Source: Solidesulfovibrio aerotolerans (GTDB taxonomy: Bacteria; Desulfobacterota; Desulfovibrionia; Desulfovibrionales; Desulfovibrionaceae). From it: a stretch of 64,000 nucleotides of DNA. The first letter of the stretch is position 1, and the number at the start of each line of letters is the position of its first letter. Below the pieces are notes generated by a model that did no database searches, was not told the DNA's origin, and was given only the letters and a program-made list of their open reading frames with translations. Both the position numbers and the translations under genes were made by a program. This document shows positions 51,582 to 58,624 of this stretch, one piece after another. Where the stretch lies: positions 310,001-374,000 of the forward strand of contig NZ_WVUD01000001.1 of the NCBI RefSeq assembly GCF_009856865.1, read 5' to 3'.

Positions 51582-51675
51582 TTGCCACCACCTCCCGCGA
51601 TCCTGGCCCCCGCCCCGTGAAGGGGAGGGCGGCCAGCCCTCCCTGTTGGTGGCAATTGCCACCAATTTGCCACCA
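51582..51675. repeat. TTGCCACCA repeats at right end (candidate integrase arm sites)
   Basis: Copies at 51582-51590, 51647-51655 (complementary orientation), 51656-51664 and 51667-51675. The last two have the 11-bp step also seen at the left end. These are about 60-150 bp from the right attachment repeat. Confidence 0.65.
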
Positions 51676-51713
51676 CTAATGCCCCTTTATTGCCAAAAAG
51701 TAGCCCGGGAAAA

Positions 51714-51746
51714 GAAAAAGGGCCTACGCTTTTGGCGTAAGCCCTT
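51714..51746 (-). terminator. Terminator of the reconstituted tRNA-fMet gene (element-supplied)
   Basis: On the minus strand AAGGGCTTACGC / GCGTAGGCCCTT, a 12-bp stem with one wobble and a 5-nt loop, followed by TTTC. It differs in sequence from the displaced original at 18429-18464 but has the same design, so the element carries its own terminator along with the tRNA 3' half. Confidence 0.8.
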
Positions 51747-51808
51747 GAACTTTCTGGTTGCGGGGGTGGGATTTGAACCCACGATCTTCGGGTTATGAGC
51801 CCGATGAG
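51736..51808. repeat. attR: 73-bp direct repeat within tRNA-fMet
   Basis: Identical to 18454-18526. Here it continues into the D-arm and 5' acceptor strand of an intact tRNA gene, so integration left the tRNA functional. Confidence 0.93.
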
Positions 51809-51831
51809 CTACCGGTCTGCTCCACCCCGCG
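51755..51831 (-). tRNA. Initiator tRNA-fMet (CAT)
   Basis: 77 nt including encoded CCA. The 5' end CGCGGGG and 3' end CCCCGCAACCA pair with the C1:A72 mismatch characteristic of initiator tRNA. The anticodon arm TCGGG-CTCATAA-CCCGA has the three consecutive G:C pairs recognised by IF3 and the P site, and the CAT anticodon. Target of the integrated element. Confidence 0.96.
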
Positions 51832-52282
51832 TCCGTGTCGGCGAGAAGAGAAAATAGGCAGATGGGGCCTTTTCGTCAAGCAGAATTTTCAGAAATGTTG
51901 AATTCTTTTGTTTTTAAGTAATATTGGTAATTATTCTAGTATGTTACGTGTTTGCTGGCCGCATGTGGCGGGCTTTGGGTGGGGAGGGGGCATCTCGGGA
52001 CTTCCCAGTTTGCCGAAAAACGGGCAAGGTGTTCGCCCTGGCCGGGAGGGGATGCTGTGGGCGGCGGCCCTCGCCACTGTCGATGCGGTACCCATACCTG
52101 GCCTGCTCGCCTTGGGGAGGAGCGTTCGGTTGGCGCGATGCACCTGGACGATTCCTTTTTGGCTGCTCCCTTGGTCCGGGCCGGCCCCGGGCTGACGCCA
52201 TAGCGGTTGTGACCGCAAACTTCCTTGACGAGCGAGGGGAAGACGGCTATTGAAAAACGTTCACCACAATTCTTTGGAGATT
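51832..52282. other. Divergent intergenic region between tRNA-fMet and rpmH
   Basis: AT-rich at 51840-51945, GC-rich after. It must hold both the tRNA promoter (minus strand) and the rpmH operon promoter. A possible + strand promoter near 51908-51938 (TTGTTT, 18 bp, TATTCT) is weak. No gene supported. Confidence 0.4.
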
Positions 52283-52831
52283 ATGCATGAGCAAGAAGAC
52301 ATACCAGCCCAGCAAGATTCGCAGAAACCGCAGTCACGGATTCCTGGTGCGCTCCAGGACCAAAAACGGACAGGCCGTCATTCGCCGCCGTCGGGCCAAG
52401 GGCCGCAAGCGCCTGGCTGTCTAGACTTTTCTCCGGCGCACAGGCTCCGGACGCGAGGGGAGTTCGCGGCCTGCTTCGCAGCAGGCCGCCGCTATTATGG
52501 CAAATCCTTCCTTCTTTTTGTCCGGCCGCGCGCGGATAAGTCTGCGCCCTGGCGGCTCGGCATGGCCATCAGCAAAAAAGTCGGCAATGCTGTTGCCCGC
52601 AATCGCGTCAAGCGTGTCTTGCGCGAGTGTTTTCGGCTATGCGCGCCCCGGGTCGTCTCGGGCCTGGATATTGTGGTCGTGGCCAAAAAAAGCCTCGAAC
52701 CGCGTCTTATGACTTTGCGCTTGGCCTGCCACGATCTCGAGCCGCTCCTGGTGCGGCTGGCCAACGACCTCGACCGCCCGGCTCAGTCGGGAAGCGTGAC
52801 CGCATGCGACGCGCCGTCATCTGGGGTATAA
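52283..52831 (+). CDS. rnpA: Ribonuclease P protein component RnpA, N-terminally extended over rpmH
   Basis: Protein subunit of RNase P (tRNA 5' processing). Core homology begins only after the rpmH stop: [18 protein letters not shown], then [23 protein letters not shown], the conserved RNR-type motif. The frame is open all through rpmH, and between 52283 and the core there is no ATG, GTG, TTG or CTG. The only canonical start is ATG 52283, four bases before the rpmH ATG and served by the same GGAG. That gives a 182-residue protein with an extension of about 47 residues. The same nested arrangement is known from Thermus. A non-canonical start (ATT/ATA) or sequencing error cannot be excluded. 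Confidence 0.8.
   Translation: MHEQEDIPAQQDSQKPQSRIPGALQDQKRTGRHSPPSGQGPQAPGCLDFSPAHRLRTRGEFAACFAAGRRYYGKSFLLFVRPRADKSAPWRLGMAISKKVGNAVARNRVKRVLRECFRLCAPRVVSGLDIVVVAKKSLEPRLMTLRLACHDLEPLLVRLANDLDRPAQSGSVTACDAPSSGV
52287..52424 (+). CDS. rpmH: 50S ribosomal protein L34
   Basis: 45 residues: starts [20 protein letters not shown] and ends [13 protein letters not shown], the complete L34 pattern. GGAG lies 7 nt upstream of the ATG. The gene is entirely contained, out of frame, in the open frame of rnpA. First gene of the rpmH-rnpA-yidD-yidC-jag cluster. Confidence 0.97.
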   Translation: MSKKTYQPSKIRRNRSHGFLVRSRTKNGQAVIRRRRAKGRKRLAV

Positions 52832-53190
52832 AATTTTATCAGCTGGCTCTTTCGCCGCTCAAGCCTTCGTGCTGCCGTTTCCTCCCCACCTGCTCCGAAT
52901 ATGCCGTCGAAGCAGTGGGGCGTTTTGGCGTGCTGCGAGGCGGGCTTTTGGCATTGTGGCGGCTGTTGCGCTGTCATCCGCTGGCTCGCGGCGGTTACGA
53001 TCCTGTTCCGCAGTCACCCTGGCCCCGCCTGAGGGCTCCTCGCCGTGCGTCGCCTTGCCGACACACCCACTCTTATCGACGGGATATGAAGGACAATGGA
53101 AAACAAACGCGTAATATTGGCCGTGGCTCTCTCCCTTGCCGTCCTGGTTGGCTGGAACTTCCTGTTTCCTCCCGAAAAGCAAGCCCCTAA
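52804..53190 (+). CDS. yidD: Membrane protein insertion efficiency factor YidD
   Basis: 128 residues. The family core is [61 protein letters not shown]. It assists YidC/Sec insertion at the membrane. YidD is usually about 70-90 residues; here a basic 50-residue tail runs on, overlapping the yidC start by 95 nt. The start overlaps the end of rnpA by 28 nt. The tail may be dispensable read-through. Confidence 0.9.
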   Translation: MRRAVIWGIKFYQLALSPLKPSCCRFLPTCSEYAVEAVGRFGVLRGGLLALWRLLRCHPLARGGYDPVPQSPWPRLRAPRRASPCRHTHSYRRDMKDNGKQTRNIGRGSLPCRPGWLELPVSSRKASP

Positions 53191-54691
53191 AACGGAGACT
53201 GCGGTCCAGCAATCGGCCTCGCCGAGCGCCTCCTCCGCCACTGCCGCGCCAAAAGCCGAGTCCTTGTCGGCGTTTGCTCCCACGCCCGGCAAAAAAATCA
53301 CCGTGGACACCCCTCTGTACACGGCAGTCCTCAACGCCACCGGCGGCGTGCTCGAACAGTTTTCCCTCAAAAATTACCACCAGACCATTGCCCCGAACGC
53401 CCCCCTGGTCAATCTGATCAGCGATACGGCCCGGGCCAAGGCACCGCTGGGCATCATCTTAAACGGTTCCCCCACCTGGCAAAACGTCGAGTGGTCCGTG
53501 GAAGGCGGCGATCTTAAGCTCGACGCCGCCGCTTCCGGCTCCCTCGTCCTGGTCGGGCGCATGGGCGACACCGTCCTGAAGCGGGTCATGACCTTCACCG
53601 GCGATTCCTACCTCATCGACGAAAAATTCTCCCTGTCCAACAACGGCGGCACGCCGTTGCGCAATCGCCTGTCCATGACCGCCTCGGTGGAACGCCTTTC
53701 CGCCGCCGACGACTCGTACAACCCCACCCAGTCCGCCTTTTACGGCGCTTCGGGCCTGAGCCTGGAAAGCGGCGACAAAAAGCTCATGGAAGGCATCGCC
53801 CTGGAAAAGCCGGTTGAATGGGGCGCGGTGATGAGCAACTATTTTCTCGTCGCCATCATCCCGGACACCACGGATCTCCACGGCAAAGCCAAGATCGAGG
53901 ACGGCATCTTCCGGGTGGCGCTGGACAAGGACGGCATTGAAATACCGGCCGGCGGCCGCTCTGATCTGTCCATTTCCTATTTTCTCGGTCCCAAGGTGCC
54001 CAAGTACCTGGAAATGGCCCCCCACAACCTGATCGCCTCCATTGACTACGGCTGGTTTGATTTCGTGGCCAAGCCGTTGATCAAGCTGCTGCACTTTTTC
54101 TATGACTATGTCGGCAACTACGGCACGGCCATTATCCTGCTGACTATTCTGATCAAGCTCATTTTCTGGCCCTTGTCCCAGAAGTCCTACAAGTCCATGG
54201 ATCAGATGAAAAAGCTTCAGCCGCTGCTCACCCAGTTGCGCGAGAAGTACAAAGATGATCGCACGAAGATGAATGAAGAGATGATGCAGCTTTATAAGAC
54301 CTACAAGGTCAACCCGGCCGGGGGCTGTCTGCCCATGGTCGTGCAGATCCCGGTCTTTTTTGGACTGTATCAGGCCCTGCTGCACTCTATCGAACTGCGG
54401 CACGCCGCCTTTATCACCCATCTGCCGTTTACAAACATGATCTGGCTGGCGGATCTCTCGGCAAAAGATCCGTTTTATATCACCCCCCTTGTCATGGGTG
54501 CCACCATGTTTTTGCAGCAAAAGATGACACCGGCTCCCGGGGACCCCACCCAGGCCAAGGTCATGCTGCTCATGCCGGTGGTCTTTACCTTTATGTTCCT
54601 GAACTTTCCCTCCGGACTGGTCATTTATTGGCTGGTCAACAACGTCATTTCCATCGCCCAGCAAGGCTGGATGCTCAACAAGAAGTCTTGA
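53096..54691 (+). CDS. yidC: Membrane protein insertase YidC
   Basis: 531 residues. N-terminal membrane anchor ([22 protein letters not shown]), then a Pro/Ala-rich linker and the periplasmic beta-supersandwich domain, then the conserved C-terminal 60KD_IMP domain with [46 protein letters not shown] and [20 protein letters not shown]. Inserts membrane proteins alone or with SecYEG. ATG preceded by GAAGG. In operon between yidD and jag. Confidence 0.96.
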   Translation: MENKRVILAVALSLAVLVGWNFLFPPEKQAPKTETAVQQSASPSASSATAAPKAESLSAFAPTPGKKITVDTPLYTAVLNATGGVLEQFSLKNYHQTIAPNAPLVNLISDTARAKAPLGIILNGSPTWQNVEWSVEGGDLKLDAAASGSLVLVGRMGDTVLKRVMTFTGDSYLIDEKFSLSNNGGTPLRNRLSMTASVERLSAADDSYNPTQSAFYGASGLSLESGDKKLMEGIALEKPVEWGAVMSNYFLVAIIPDTTDLHGKAKIEDGIFRVALDKDGIEIPAGGRSDLSISYFLGPKVPKYLEMAPHNLIASIDYGWFDFVAKPLIKLLHFFYDYVGNYGTAIILLTILIKLIFWPLSQKSYKSMDQMKKLQPLLTQLREKYKDDRTKMNEEMMQLYKTYKVNPAGGCLPMVVQIPVFFGLYQALLHSIELRHAAFITHLPFTNMIWLADLSAKDPFYITPLVMGATMFLQQKMTPAPGDPTQAKVMLLMPVVFTFMFLNFPSGLVIYWLVNNVISIAQQGWMLNKKS

Positions 54692-54756
54692 CGCCCTCGT
54701 CAACGAGCATCGCAGCCAGATCCTGGGTGCGACGGAAGTGCAATCAAGGAGCAACT

Positions 54757-55977
54757 ATGAGCGAATGGAAGACCTTTAGCGGCAAATCCGTTGATGAGGC
54801 CATGGAAGAGGCCGGCCGCCACCTCGGCGCTCCCCGCGAAAAGCTGGAAGTCGAGATCCTCTCCGGCGGTTCTTCCGGTATCTTCGGTCTTGTCGGCAAG
54901 AAAAAAGCCCAGGTCCGGGCCAGGGTGCGCGAGGACGTCACGCTTCTCGGGGATATACCCGGCGGCAGGGACCGCCGCGAATCCTCCCGCCGCGCTCCGC
55001 GGCAGCCCGAGCCCCAGCGTGGCGAACCGGCCAAGCAGTCCCGGCCCGAGCAGTCCCCGCGCAGCGAATCGGACCAGCAGTCCTCGCCCAGCGAATCGGC
55101 CCCGCGCAACGAATCGACCCCGCGAAGAGAACCGGCTCAGCGCAGAGAACCGGCCCAGCGAAGAGAACCGGCCCAGCCAAAAGCCCCGGCCCGGTCGGCT
55201 CAGACTCCGGCTCCTGCGGCCAAATCGGCCCCGGCCCCGGTTGCTGACGCTGCCCCGGCCCCTGAGCCGGCTCCCATCGTCGCCCCGCCCCAGGCTCCGG
55301 CTGCGCCGGCTGCCCGGCAGCGGCCGCCGGTCAGCCCGGCCCTGGCCGAGTTCGAAATGGCGCTCAGTGACGCCGAGCCGTTTGGTGATGACGATTTCGA
55401 CGAGGGCCCCGAGACCGAGGACAGCCGCGCCTCCCGTGAATCCCGCCGGTCCGGCCCCCAGGCCGAGCCCCAGCCCCTGACCCCGGAACTGTCCGCCATT
55501 GTGCGCGAGGTCATGGACCAGATGCTCGACGGCATCCTGGGCCAGAAGCCGGAATTCGAGATCACCGGCCACAGCGAACGCGTCTCGGTGCTGATCTTCG
55601 ATGAAGAAAATTCCGGCCTGCTCATCGGCCGCGAAGGCCAGACCCTGGCCGCCATCCAGTACATCGTCAACCGCATCGTCATTCGTCGCCACGGCAGCCC
55701 GGTAAAGGTCCAGATCAATACCGGCGAATATCGGGAGCGCCAGGACGACAACCTGCGCAAGATGGCCATTTTCCTGGCCGACAAGGCCAAGACCCTGGGC
55801 CGGCCCCAGTCCACCAAACCGCTGTCGTCCTACCATCGCCGGGTGGTCCATCTGGCCTTGCAGGAGGATGAAAGCATCTCCACCCGTTCCAAGGGCGAAG
55901 GGCCGCTCAAGCGTGTGCTCATCCTGCCCCGTGGCGGACGCGGCGAGGGGCAGCAAGCCGGCCAGCGTTCCCAGTAA
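54757..55977 (+). CDS. jag: Jag/KhpB (EloR) RNA-binding protein
   Basis: 406 residues. Jag_N domain at 1-55 (WKTFSGKSVDEAMEEAGRHLG...SGGSSGIFGLVGKKKAQVRARV), a long low-complexity Pro/Ala/Arg/Glu linker (about 65-240) with tandem REPAQR units, a KH-like domain (FDEENSGLLIGREGQTLAAIQYIVN) and a C-terminal R3H domain (YHRRVVHLALQED). RNA-binding regulator normally next to yidC. The linker is much longer than in Firmicutes Jag. ATG chosen after AAGGAGCAACT. Confidence 0.94.
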   Translation: MSEWKTFSGKSVDEAMEEAGRHLGAPREKLEVEILSGGSSGIFGLVGKKKAQVRARVREDVTLLGDIPGGRDRRESSRRAPRQPEPQRGEPAKQSRPEQSPRSESDQQSSPSESAPRNESTPRREPAQRREPAQRREPAQPKAPARSAQTPAPAAKSAPAPVADAAPAPEPAPIVAPPQAPAAPAARQRPPVSPALAEFEMALSDAEPFGDDDFDEGPETEDSRASRESRRSGPQAEPQPLTPELSAIVREVMDQMLDGILGQKPEFEITGHSERVSVLIFDEENSGLLIGREGQTLAAIQYIVNRIVIRRHGSPVKVQINTGEYRERQDDNLRKMAIFLADKAKTLGRPQSTKPLSSYHRRVVHLALQEDESISTRSKGEGPLKRVLILPRGGRGEGQQAGQRSQ

Positions 55978-56110
55978 CTGATCCTGCCCCGGCAGCCCGC
56001 CAGCACGTGTGGCGGCCGGGCGTTCACGCGAAGCCGCGCGGCAAGGCCACCCTTGCCGCGCTTTTTTTGCAGGCGCCGCTTCGGAGCGGGGCTGGCCAAA
56101 GGAGACCGCC

Positions 56111-57013
56111 ATGCGCAGCACTTCGGTTCGGGCCGACGTCCTTTGCCTGATTACCGCCCTGATCTGGGGCTTTGCCTTTGTGGCCCAACGCCTGGGTATG
56201 GACCATATCGGCCCCATGGCCTTTAACGGCATCCGCTTCGCCCTGGGCGCGGCGGCCTTGACCCCGCTGGCCTTGCGGTCCATGCGCTATCCGCCGCCGG
56301 CCCCGTTTCTGGCCGGTGCCAAGGACGGTTTTCCCTGGCTTGGCGGGCTATTGGCCGGTGCAATGCTCTTTACCGGGGCCACCTTGCAACAGGTGGGGCT
56401 TCAATACACCACTGCCGGCAAGGCCGGGTTTATCACCGGCCTTTATGTGGTGCTGGTACCGTTGTTGGGGCTTTTTTTCGGCCAACGCGCGGCCCGCGGC
56501 GACCTGGTCGGGGCCGTGGCTGCGGCTGTCGGGCTCTATTTTCTGTCTGTCACCGAAGATTTCACCCTGGCTCCGGGCGATGGCCTGGAGCTGATCGGGG
56601 CGTTTTTCTGGGCCGGCCATGTGCTGCTCATCGGCTGGCTGTCGCCGCGCACCCGGGCCTTGCCCCTGGCCCTGGCCCAGTACGCCGTCTGTTCAGCCTT
56701 AAGCCTCGTGTGCGCGCTCCTCTTTGAGGACACAACGCTTGCCGGTATTCGCGGCGCAGCCTGGCCCATTCTCTACGGCGGCCTGCTCTCGGTCGGGCTG
56801 GCCTATACCCTGCAAGTGGTGGCCCAGCGCGACGCCAATCCCACCCATGCCGCCATTCTGCTCAGTTTCGAGACGGTGTTTGCGGCTGTGGGCGGGGCCA
56901 TGTTTTTGGATGAAAGCCTGGGGGCACGCGGGCTTTTCGGCTGTTGCCTGATGTTTGGCGGCATGTTGGCCTCCCAGTTGTGGCCCAAAGCGCCTGTTCG
57001 CCCCGGCGCGTAA
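56111..57013 (+). CDS. DMT-superfamily (EamA) transporter
   Basis: 300 residues, ten hydrophobic segments in two EamA repeats: ADVLCLITALIWGFAFVAQRLG...MAFNGIRFALGA in the first, and AQYAVCSALSLVCALLF...GLLSVGLAYTLQVVAQRDANPTHAAILLSFETVFAAVGG in the second, which carries the usual C-terminal motif. Likely an exporter of metabolites or amino acids; substrate unknown. ATG preceded by AAAGGAGACCGCC. Ends at a strong bidirectional terminator. Confidence 0.9.
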   Translation: MRSTSVRADVLCLITALIWGFAFVAQRLGMDHIGPMAFNGIRFALGAAALTPLALRSMRYPPPAPFLAGAKDGFPWLGGLLAGAMLFTGATLQQVGLQYTTAGKAGFITGLYVVLVPLLGLFFGQRAARGDLVGAVAAAVGLYFLSVTEDFTLAPGDGLELIGAFFWAGHVLLIGWLSPRTRALPLALAQYAVCSALSLVCALLFEDTTLAGIRGAAWPILYGGLLSVGLAYTLQVVAQRDANPTHAAILLSFETVFAAVGGAMFLDESLGARGLFGCCLMFGGMLASQLWPKAPVRPGA

Positions 57014-57026
57014 TCCCGCCAGCCCG

Positions 57027-57064
57027 CACAAAAAAAGCCCGGCCGAAGCCGGGCTTTTTTTGTG
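57027..57064. terminator. Bidirectional intrinsic terminator
   Basis: 17-bp perfect stem: CACAAAAAAAGCCCGGC / GCCGGGCTTTTTTTGTG, loop CGAA. It lies between the convergent transporter and LysM/TPR genes. Confidence 0.93.
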
Positions 57065-57080
57065 CCACTCGCAACCTGCC

Positions 57081-58487
57081 TTACTGACAGAGCTTTTCCT
57101 TTTTTACACTTTCCAGCAGTTCGCAATCTCCCAGGCTGCAGGCCTTTTGATAGTCCTGGCACATGGGGGCGTATTGCTTCAGATGCAGGTAGGTGAACCC
57201 CCGGCCCTTGTAATAGTCGGCTTCATTGGGGCCAAGGCTGATGGCCTTGTTAAAGTCCTCAATAGCCTGGGGATAGCGGCCGGACCGGGCCCGGCTTAAG
57301 CCGCGCATGGAATAGGCCAGGGCAAAGGAGGGATTCTTCTCGATGGCCTTGGTGTAGTCGTCTATGGCCTTGGGATATTGGGTCGTATAATAGTGGGCGT
57401 GGCCCCGGCTGGCGAAATAATCCGCCCGGTTGGGGTTGAGCTTGATGGCTTTGTCGAAAAATTCGATGGCCTTTTGAAACTTGTTTTGCTTGCCGAATTC
57501 AATACCCTTTTCAAAGGCGGTTTCCGCCTCGGCCGAGTCGCGGGTTTCCGGCACGGCCGGCGTGGGATCAGCCGGTTCCGGGGTGCGGGGGGCCTTGGCG
57601 GCCGGACGTTCGGGGATGGCCTCCGGCTCGTCTTCGGGCGCGGGCTGGCGGGGTGCGGTGTCGCTGGCTTTGCTTGAACCGGCCGGAACGACCAGTTTTT
57701 GGCCGTCATGCAGTTTTTTGCCCATGTCCGGGTTAAGACGGGCCAGCTCTTTGACGCTGATGTGGTAACGCCGGGCCACCGAATCCGGCGTTTCGTGCCG
57801 GCGGACCGTATGGGTGGCGGTGGGTTCCTGGGGTTCGGCCGCCGGTTTTTGCGCCTTGGCTGCGGGCTTCTCGGCGGGTTCGGCCCGGGGGGCGGGCTCG
57901 GCCTTGCTCCCAGCGCCGCCGGGCAGGGCGATCTCCTGGCCGACTTGCAGCTTGTTGGCGGAAAGGCCCTTGTTGGCCTTGAGAAGGTCGGCGGTGCTCA
58001 ATCCATGCTTGGCAGCGACGGAACCCAGGGTGTCGCCTTTTTTGATCGTATAGGCGGCGGCTGTGGCTGGAGCCGGGGCAGCGGAATGGGGGGCAAGGGT
58101 CTTGCGTTCCCTGGCCATATCCCGGGCCTCGGCGGCGCGCTCCTTGGGCGAGAGTGGCTCGACTTTGGGCGCAGTCTTTTCTTTTTTGGCGTCCCGGGCC
58201 GGTTCCTGCTCCGGCGACTTTTTGTCCGAGGGCTTTTTCTCCTGGGGCTTGGCCTCCGGTTTGGCTGGCGCGCTGCCAGGAAGGACCAGGGTATCGCCAA
58301 TGAGCATTTTGCTGGGCTTCAGGTTCTTATTGGCTTTGAGCAGTTCGTCCACGGAGATATTGTGCTTTTTGGCAATACTCTGGGGCGTGTCGCCAGCTTG
58401 GACAGTATAGGCGCGGGCTGTGGCCGGCACGCACAGGGTCAGGCCAAGGCAGATCAGAGCGACAGCAGAAACAAAAAATCGAGGCAT
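57081..58487 (-). CDS. Secreted LysM and TPR repeat protein
   Basis: 468 residues. Signal peptide (MPRFFVSAVALICLGLTLCVPATARA), then three LysM modules: YTVQAGDTPQSIAKKHNISV near 27, YTIKKGDTLGSVAAKHGLST near 150, HTVRRHETPDSVARRYHISV near 235. They are joined by charged Pro/Ala/Lys-rich linkers. The C-terminal 130 residues are three to four TPRs (AIEFFDKAIKLNPNRADYFASRGHAHY and repeats). LysM binds peptidoglycan; TPRs bind protein, so a cell-envelope scaffold is likely. Confidence 0.9.
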   Translation of the reverse strand: MPRFFVSAVALICLGLTLCVPATARAYTVQAGDTPQSIAKKHNISVDELLKANKNLKPSKMLIGDTLVLPGSAPAKPEAKPQEKKPSDKKSPEQEPARDAKKEKTAPKVEPLSPKERAAEARDMARERKTLAPHSAAPAPATAAAYTIKKGDTLGSVAAKHGLSTADLLKANKGLSANKLQVGQEIALPGGAGSKAEPAPRAEPAEKPAAKAQKPAAEPQEPTATHTVRRHETPDSVARRYHISVKELARLNPDMGKKLHDGQKLVVPAGSSKASDTAPRQPAPEDEPEAIPERPAAKAPRTPEPADPTPAVPETRDSAEAETAFEKGIEFGKQNKFQKAIEFFDKAIKLNPNRADYFASRGHAHYYTTQYPKAIDDYTKAIEKNPSFALAYSMRGLSRARSGRYPQAIEDFNKAISLGPNEADYYKGRGFTYLHLKQYAPMCQDYQKACSLGDCELLESVKKEKLCQ

Positions 58488-58624
58488 ATCACCACCTTGC
58501 ACTGTCAGATTCTGCGGAGAATCGTTTGGCGTGAATAAATTTGAAGTTTTCTGTTTAGACTACCTCGGCCCAAGGGGCAACGTTTTTCCAAATGTGAAAG
58601 ATTACAGTAAAATGAACATTATGT

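Larger units (their letters stand above)
51294..51735. other. Right inner flank of the element, no supported gene
   Basis: Holds a strong bidirectional terminator, four TTGCCACCA repeats and the tRNA terminator. A frame beginning at 51360 (ATG with a ribosome-binding site upstream) passes through the terminator hairpin and ends in Pro-rich nonsense; it may be the stub of a lost gene. Confidence 0.5.
18454..51808. mobile_element. Integrated mobilizable genetic element in tRNA-fMet (about 33.3 kb)
   Basis: Bracketed by identical 73-bp repeats (18454-18526 and 51736-51808) that cover the 3' half of tRNA-fMet plus flank. A tyrosine integrase lies 185 bp inside the left repeat. Relaxase, MobC-like, TraK-like and coupling-protein genes are present but no type IV secretion apparatus, so it should need a helper for transfer (inference). 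Mobility genes are AT-rich compared with the flanking chromosome. The cargo is a MADS-like defense operon of different base composition, a Fic protein and a half-HsdS. Confidence 0.92.

Noticed and set aside
51360-51620. 86-codon frame beginning with an ATG after a ribosome-binding-like site
   Set aside because: It reads through a perfect 16-bp terminator and ends in Pro-rich low complexity.
51490-51798. Frame ending in LNFLVAGVGFEPTIFGL, and the similar frame at 18295-18516
   Set aside because: This peptide string is the translation of the reverse complement of a tRNA 3' half and flank; the two copies are the att repeats.
52250-52282. Upstream start for rnpA at ATG 52250
   Set aside because: It lies before the shared ribosome-binding site and has none of its own; ATG 52283 is better placed.
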